Assembly: GCA_022828595.1 (NCBI GenBank)
Contig: JAKGHH010000002.1
Coordinates: 41,572,222-41,636,221, forward strand
DNA length: 64,000 nucleotides
Direction of reading: 5' to 3'
From: Nelumbo lutea
Lineage: Eukaryota > Streptophyta > Magnoliopsida > Proteales > Nelumbonaceae
Positions 59,346-64,000 of the stretch are shown one piece after another. Position numbers and translations under genes: made by a program. Below the pieces are notes generated by a model. It had not been told where the DNA came from. It saw nothing but the letters and a program-made list of their open reading frames with translations, and searched no databases. Position 1 is the stretch's first letter, and the number at the start of each line of letters is the position of its first letter.

Positions 59346-60375
59346 ACAACTGGTGGTTTAGAAATCTTGTTATTAGCGGATATTATGCATGTGCCTACCC
59401 CTCTAGTTTCTTCCATCTAGATCAAGCGCTTGTAGTGAACACTACACGCCAATGTTCACTGGTGAGTTCACTGTGATAGACAAACCCAACCCAGTGTGCG
59501 TGATTTTGTTTCCAGCCAATCCGGTCTCGAAGTTGATAGCATCATCATCAAACCAACCAATTAATATATAAAGAAAGACCACAAAAAATCAAAGGTGATG
59601 GAAGAACATTCCATACAATAAACAACTTTTCTACTTACTACTTACAAAATAAATTAACCTTTTTTTCCCGTCACGAAGTATACATCTGCCTGAATATAAA
59701 TATATATATAAAAAAAGACAAAAATAGAGATCCTTCATTATACATTTCCAAAATATATCAGGAAAGAGGGAAGAAAAAACAAAAAGAAATAATATACCAA
59801 AATTTTCAGTTCTAATGATCTGTCCAGAAACCTAAGAATAATTAAATCATTTTTCCCTCTCAATGGGGAGCTTAGAACATTTTGATTACCACAAAACTTA
59901 TTTACATCTTTCCATGCCAGTTACTTTCCATAAAGAAAGCTGAGATATAGGAGTCACCCACATCTGGACGATTTATACAATTGCCCTAAGCAAATCCAAA
60001 ATAATGAGAACCTGCAAAAGAAAGTGGAGAACATTTCACGTTCATGATAAGAAATCCAGAGAAAGAAAATTAACCCATAATAGAAAAGATGCAAACTCAC
60101 ATTGTGACTAAGCATTAATAGCCTGCAGTGTATAATATGGCCTTCTCCATGCATGGCAATCTAGAGCACATGTAATTGCACTCTACAAAGAAAATACCAA
60201 TGTATGGCAACTAATAAAAGATTCTGCTAAGGCTATCAAAGGCATGATTTTGTACTACTAGCCTTAAGCATATTTTCCAAAAGAGCAGGTGACTTTAAAC
60301 TGCAAAATCTATAACTCTGTTCTCTATTCTTTTAGGTAACAATAAGTGGTATACACAGCATGAAAAATGAATGAA
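59346..60375. other. 3' flank of the kinase gene
   Basis: No separate gene supported. The part next to 60376 should hold the kinase 3' UTR. No confident poly(A) site can be picked by eye. Confidence 0.4.
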
Positions 60376-61909
60376 TCATTTCACATTTACTGCTGCAGAC
60401 ATTTTCCTCAGCTTCTGTGAAATTTGTGAAAATGATGGTCGTTCCCCTGGATCAGAAGCCCAACAACTTGCCATCAACGATTTCCATTCAGGATCACACC
60501 ATGTTGGAATTTGTGGACGTAATGAGTTGTTCACAATGCCACCTTAGACAGAACAGAAGCAATAAAGGTTTACTATGATGTTGAGCATAGATCATTAATT
60601 ATGAGAATGTAGAATGCACTATATCCTAATAGACTTCTTTTATGCATTGATGATCCATATAAGCATGCTGCGGAAATTCATCCACATTAATGATGTCATA
60701 ATGCCATAGCGCATTATTTACCCAAGAAATCTCTTACATATTTACTGCTAATTCAAATGATATGTTTCTATCGCATCATAAATGAACATTTGCCAGCTCT
60801 GAGTTAAGATATTAAGAAAAATAATTAAAATAACTAGCAATCTTCCTAAAATTTTCAAATAAAAATACCTGTAAAAGACTTCATAATCTAATATGCAAGT
60901 TTCTAAATAAAACACATCATATTCTTTAGCAAAGGATATAGCTTTATATAAGGAGCATGTGATGATAGTTGGTGATTTTTCTCTGTACACGGAACAAGTG
61001 TATGGTTCCTACCACTCAAAGAATGGAATATCTCCTTGGCCATAAAATAACCCCAGCAGATGCTCCCAACATATACATAGGATAGAAAACTTGAAAATAA
61101 AAAGTTCGGTTTAGCCATTTAGAAAGGAGACCAGTACGAACAGAGGAGAAATAGAAATGAGAGAAAGAGAGTGAAAAAGAAAGAGGAAAAAGAATTAATC
61201 TCTCCCCAGGCAACCAGAATATACTTATCCTCCAAGATATATACAAAGACATTGCTGCTCCTAATTAAGTGCGGGGACAGAAACTGAAACATGGACAGAT
61301 TAGTTAAATAAGAATTAACATAAACTAAGACGAATAGACTAAACTACCCTTGAACCATCTACTCTTAACAATAAACCAACAAAGGTACACCATTTGGGAA
61401 CTAATTGAACACAATTGTGCTTGAAAGTCATAAAACTTTTATAGCTGAGAATGAGCAAAGACACAAGCAAGGATATATTTCTTTGTTAACTTGGAAACTT
61501 GAAACTTCAATAAATAGTGCTTACCAATTATAGAGGCACAGTGCATGTCAGCATAAGGCTCCTCCCCAGTAAGCAATTCCCACATGACAATCCCAAATGA
61601 GTACACATCAATCTACAAAAATAACAAAACCACGATAATAAGACCATATATTTAACCCGGAAAGCAGAAAATCTAAGTATAATACAAGATGAGACAGCAA
61701 AATAAAACTTAGAGGCAGATACAACAGACAAGACATTCACATAACATATAAGCTGATATTTCACCATCAGGCTAAGCGTGACTTACTTTCTCTGTTACCA
61801 TATTACTTTTACCACTGAGGAGCTCAGGTGCCATCCATGGTAAAGTTCCACGAACACCTCCTGACACTAAGGTGTGTTGTCTTACCTTCGATAAGCCCAA
61901 ATCACCAAT
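60376..61909 (-). CDS. Raf-like MAPKKK protein kinase, last three coding exons (partial)
   Basis: Exons 61787-61909 (123 nt), 61525-61612 (88 nt) and 60376-60542 (167 nt), joined in phase by GT-AG introns of 174 and 982 bp, ending at TGA 60376-60378. They encode the C-terminal half of a kinase domain. It opens with the metal-binding loop [11 protein letters not shown] (DLG in place of DFG, usual in this Raf group), then the activation segment and [13 protein letters not shown]. Next come the F-helix [20 protein letters not shown] and the C-lobe [20 protein letters not shown]. The sequence matches the plant PB1-domain Raf-like MAPKKKs (B group), cytosolic Ser/Thr signalling kinases. The N-terminal part, including ATP-binding and catalytic HRD-loop exons, lies beyond the window. 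No damage is seen. Confidence 0.92.
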
Positions 61910-62589
61910 CTGAATATAGACACAAATATTATGTTAGCTAAAAACAAGAAGTCTCTCACCATCATACCTGATAACCATAAAGCAGAATGCACTTAAATTC
62001 TAAGGAAACTGAAAAGCTCCCCTCCCCCACACGTGATGTAGAAGTGGGCACCAAAGATACAAGTTCTCAAAAGAAAAAGTGGTATTCCTCAAGTAGAAAA
62101 TGCAGGCTAACAAGTGCACAATCAGATCAAAGAGAATTTACTGCCATAAATTTGGCATCAAACTTCTTCAATTGGAAGATAAAGGGGGGTCCAAAATGTC
62201 AATACACCTCAATACAGCAGAAGGGGTGTATTGGTATTTTTAACCTACTGCTTTAGTTTTTTTCCTCAAAATTAAAGAGGGGGTCTGGACATAATGTTTA
62301 TTAACATTTAAAAACAAAGTTTCTTTTTTAAAAACAAAAAAGGCTTAAAAGAAACATATTGGTTCCCTGCCAATACGCATTGTATCGGCTGATAAGGACC
62401 GATTCATTGCAAGATTTTGATCCTTGCTAATGATATTCTGGGATAGTTTGTGAAAGACTGTATATGTAAATCCAACAAATTGTTCCATGGCATCAATCAT
62501 CATTAAAACATGCTCATCAAGTAAGGAGAGTTTTGCAGTTTCTTGTTGTATAGATTTTATTAGGAATTTTGTCCCCTTGTAAGTTTTTT

Positions 62590-62857
62590 TTTTTTTTTGA
62601 TCAATAACAAGAAACTTTATTAAAGATATGAAACTATGTGAAGCTTAGGTACAAAGGGGTGGTAAAAAGACTTAACTCCCCACCAAAGAATACAGGGAAA
62701 ATTCAAAAAGTCGAAACCCTATCCACCCCTTGCTTTGCTAACCCATCATCAAAAGAATTATCAGTCCTCTTCACCCAGTTGTAATGAACCACAATATCCC
62801 TACTCAGCCAGTTTATTCTTCTCATTGTTATAGCTCCATAATCCGCTGCCTCCCCCC
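62590..62857 (-). mobile_element. 5'-truncated L1-type LINE in the kinase intron
   Basis: A T run on the plus strand is the A tail of a minus-strand insertion. The body encodes the end of RNase H, NSFDDGLAKQGVDRVSTF, then a stop and 3' UTR. An exact 18-bp target duplication, TCCCCTTGTAAGTTTTTT, flanks it (62572-62589 and 62858-62875). This is a classic target-primed insertion and fairly young. Confidence 0.93.
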
Positions 62858-63859
62858 TCCCCTTGTAAGTTTTTTAGATCTCCTTAAATAACATATACTT
62901 CATTTTTGTCGCAAGAAAACAAAAAAAAAATGCAAGTACCAATTCTCAAAATGATTAGACCAATGAAAGCAAGGTATCTAGAATTTGGGGCGGTAAATAG
63001 TCAGATTTTGGTCAAGTAGTAAACATCAGACTTTTGAATGGAAGTCTTGAAAACAAATTAAGGGGTTAGCCATGTAATAGTTATATTTAATTCTCATGAA
63101 ATTGGTAAATGATTGGAGGTATTAATCTACTAGACAATTCTTAAGCATTTAGCTTTCGATTTTCATCCTATTTCTATAGGATTGTTGAGTTGGGCCTAGT
63201 TGTTTTTTATTCTTATTTTAAGCTATTTAGTTAGGAAGTTGTTGGGCTTTAGGCCCATTAGTTTATGTTTTTAAGTTGTGACTGTTCAGCTACGTTAGTA
63301 GCCGCCCCACTAAGGGCATCCTTGTAATATCTCATCCTTTAAGTTAAGTATAAATATAATGAGGGGTTGGTGGCTAGGTTTAATTTAAGAATCCTGGTTG
63401 ACTTCCTACTCTTTTCTCCCTTTCTTTTCTTCTCTACTAGTGAAATCTTTATCTTCCTCCCCTTTTCCTTTCACAAGAAATTCAACTAAATCTACAATCA
63501 GTGATTTCTATTAGGATGATTTAATATTTTCAACTGGCAATGAGGTTTCAGTGGACCAACTCCTAAATAAGTATTAACTGTTCAGGGAGAGATTTGAGTG
63601 CTAATAATGTTGTGTGGTGAACAGTAATTTTGCAACAACAAAAACTCTTTTCCTCCCCCAGTATAACCATGCTTCATGACAATATTTTATCTTACATTGG
63701 GCTAGTTAGCATGAGTACTGTGAAGGTATCTTTGAGATAAAGTTCAATATGACTCAATATCCAGGAAAAGAGTGATAGGTTTGGAAAAAATAAATAAATT
63801 AAAGTATAATGAAAATTTGTGAATGGAAATAAATCATACTGGGTTGGACCTAAATCATT

Positions 63860-64000
63860 TTAATTTTGGTTTTTTGGTAATAAATAAAAAGAAAATTTTT
63901 ATTAAAGAAAAAAAGAGATACAAACAAGGTGACAAGATATCACCCGAAAAAGTTCAAAGCCAAATCCAAAGACCCATGCCACCAATACCCTCCAACCCCT
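63860..64000 (-). mobile_element. LINE 3' end, cut by the window edge
   Basis: GGTAATAAATAAAAAGAAAATT after a T run, then A/G-rich and CAAAGCCAAATCC sequence. Closely resembles the tail at 56175-56240. Only the 3' UTR is inside the window. Confidence 0.65.

Larger units (their letters stand above)
61910..64000 (-). other. Kinase intron running past the window end
   Basis: Starting at the acceptor TATATTCAG (minus strand), no kinase exon is found up to 64000, so this intron exceeds 2.09 kb. Its size is explained partly by inserted LINE pieces at 62590-62857 and 63860-64000 and a fragment of the CAAGGATT family near 62345-62428. Confidence 0.7.

Noticed and set aside
1..64000. CRISPR arrays, operons, bacterial-type ribosome sites, rRNA
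   Set aside because: The DNA is plant nuclear. No regular spacer-repeat array or rRNA stretch was seen.

Overview
The window is nuclear DNA of a flowering plant. It has R2R3-MYB and Raf-type kinase genes with plant exon structure, an initiator-Met-type primer site in a Copia element, L1-type LINEs carrying an RNase H tail, and many Tourist-type MITEs. I cannot name the species. It is a low-gene, transposon-dense region. I support two ordinary host genes and one unrecognised two-exon reading frame. Nearly everything else is mobile DNA in several nested layers.

Layout. 1-1140: an AT-rich Tourist-like element. 2232-11406: a complete but dead Ty3/Gypsy element of Tat type, read on the minus strand, with a perfect 5-bp target duplication. 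It carries an antisense spliced reading frame, a ~108-bp tandem repeat, an internal inversion that replaced protease and reverse transcriptase, and an 8-bp-TSD hAT MITE inside its 3' LTR. 11745-18462: a probable Helitron shell holding two solo LTRs and a 5'-truncated Copia element. 21233-22062: an unrecognised two-exon frame, with a 57-bp copy of part of exon 2 about 1 kb downstream. 23177-25258: a second truncated copy of the same Copia family. 25749-30604: a different Copia element with both LTRs, PBS, PPT and TSD.

32719-34471: an intact three-exon R2R3-MYB gene (minus strand) of the MYB36/RAX subgroup, with a minisatellite in intron 2. 35000-38700: intergenic DNA with small MITEs. 39240-41002: the C-terminal half of a decayed MULE transposase followed by a long hexamer-based degenerate array. 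41110-42215: a Gypsy gag/LTR fragment. 42228-43350: a hAT-type element. 45000-50203: MITEs in otherwise empty DNA. About 50551-55340: an L1-type LINE on the minus strand, split by a hAT MITE. 56175-59340: LINE pieces and a second copy of a ~1.07-kb AT-rich element. 60376-61909: the last three coding exons of a Raf-like MAPKKK gene (minus strand). Its next upstream intron runs past the window end and holds LINE insertions.

The two host genes are unrelated in function: a root-endodermis-type transcription factor and a signalling kinase. They are separated by about 26 kb of repeats. All retroelement polymerases seen carry stops, frameshifts, deletions or lost catalytic residues, so none looks able to move by itself.
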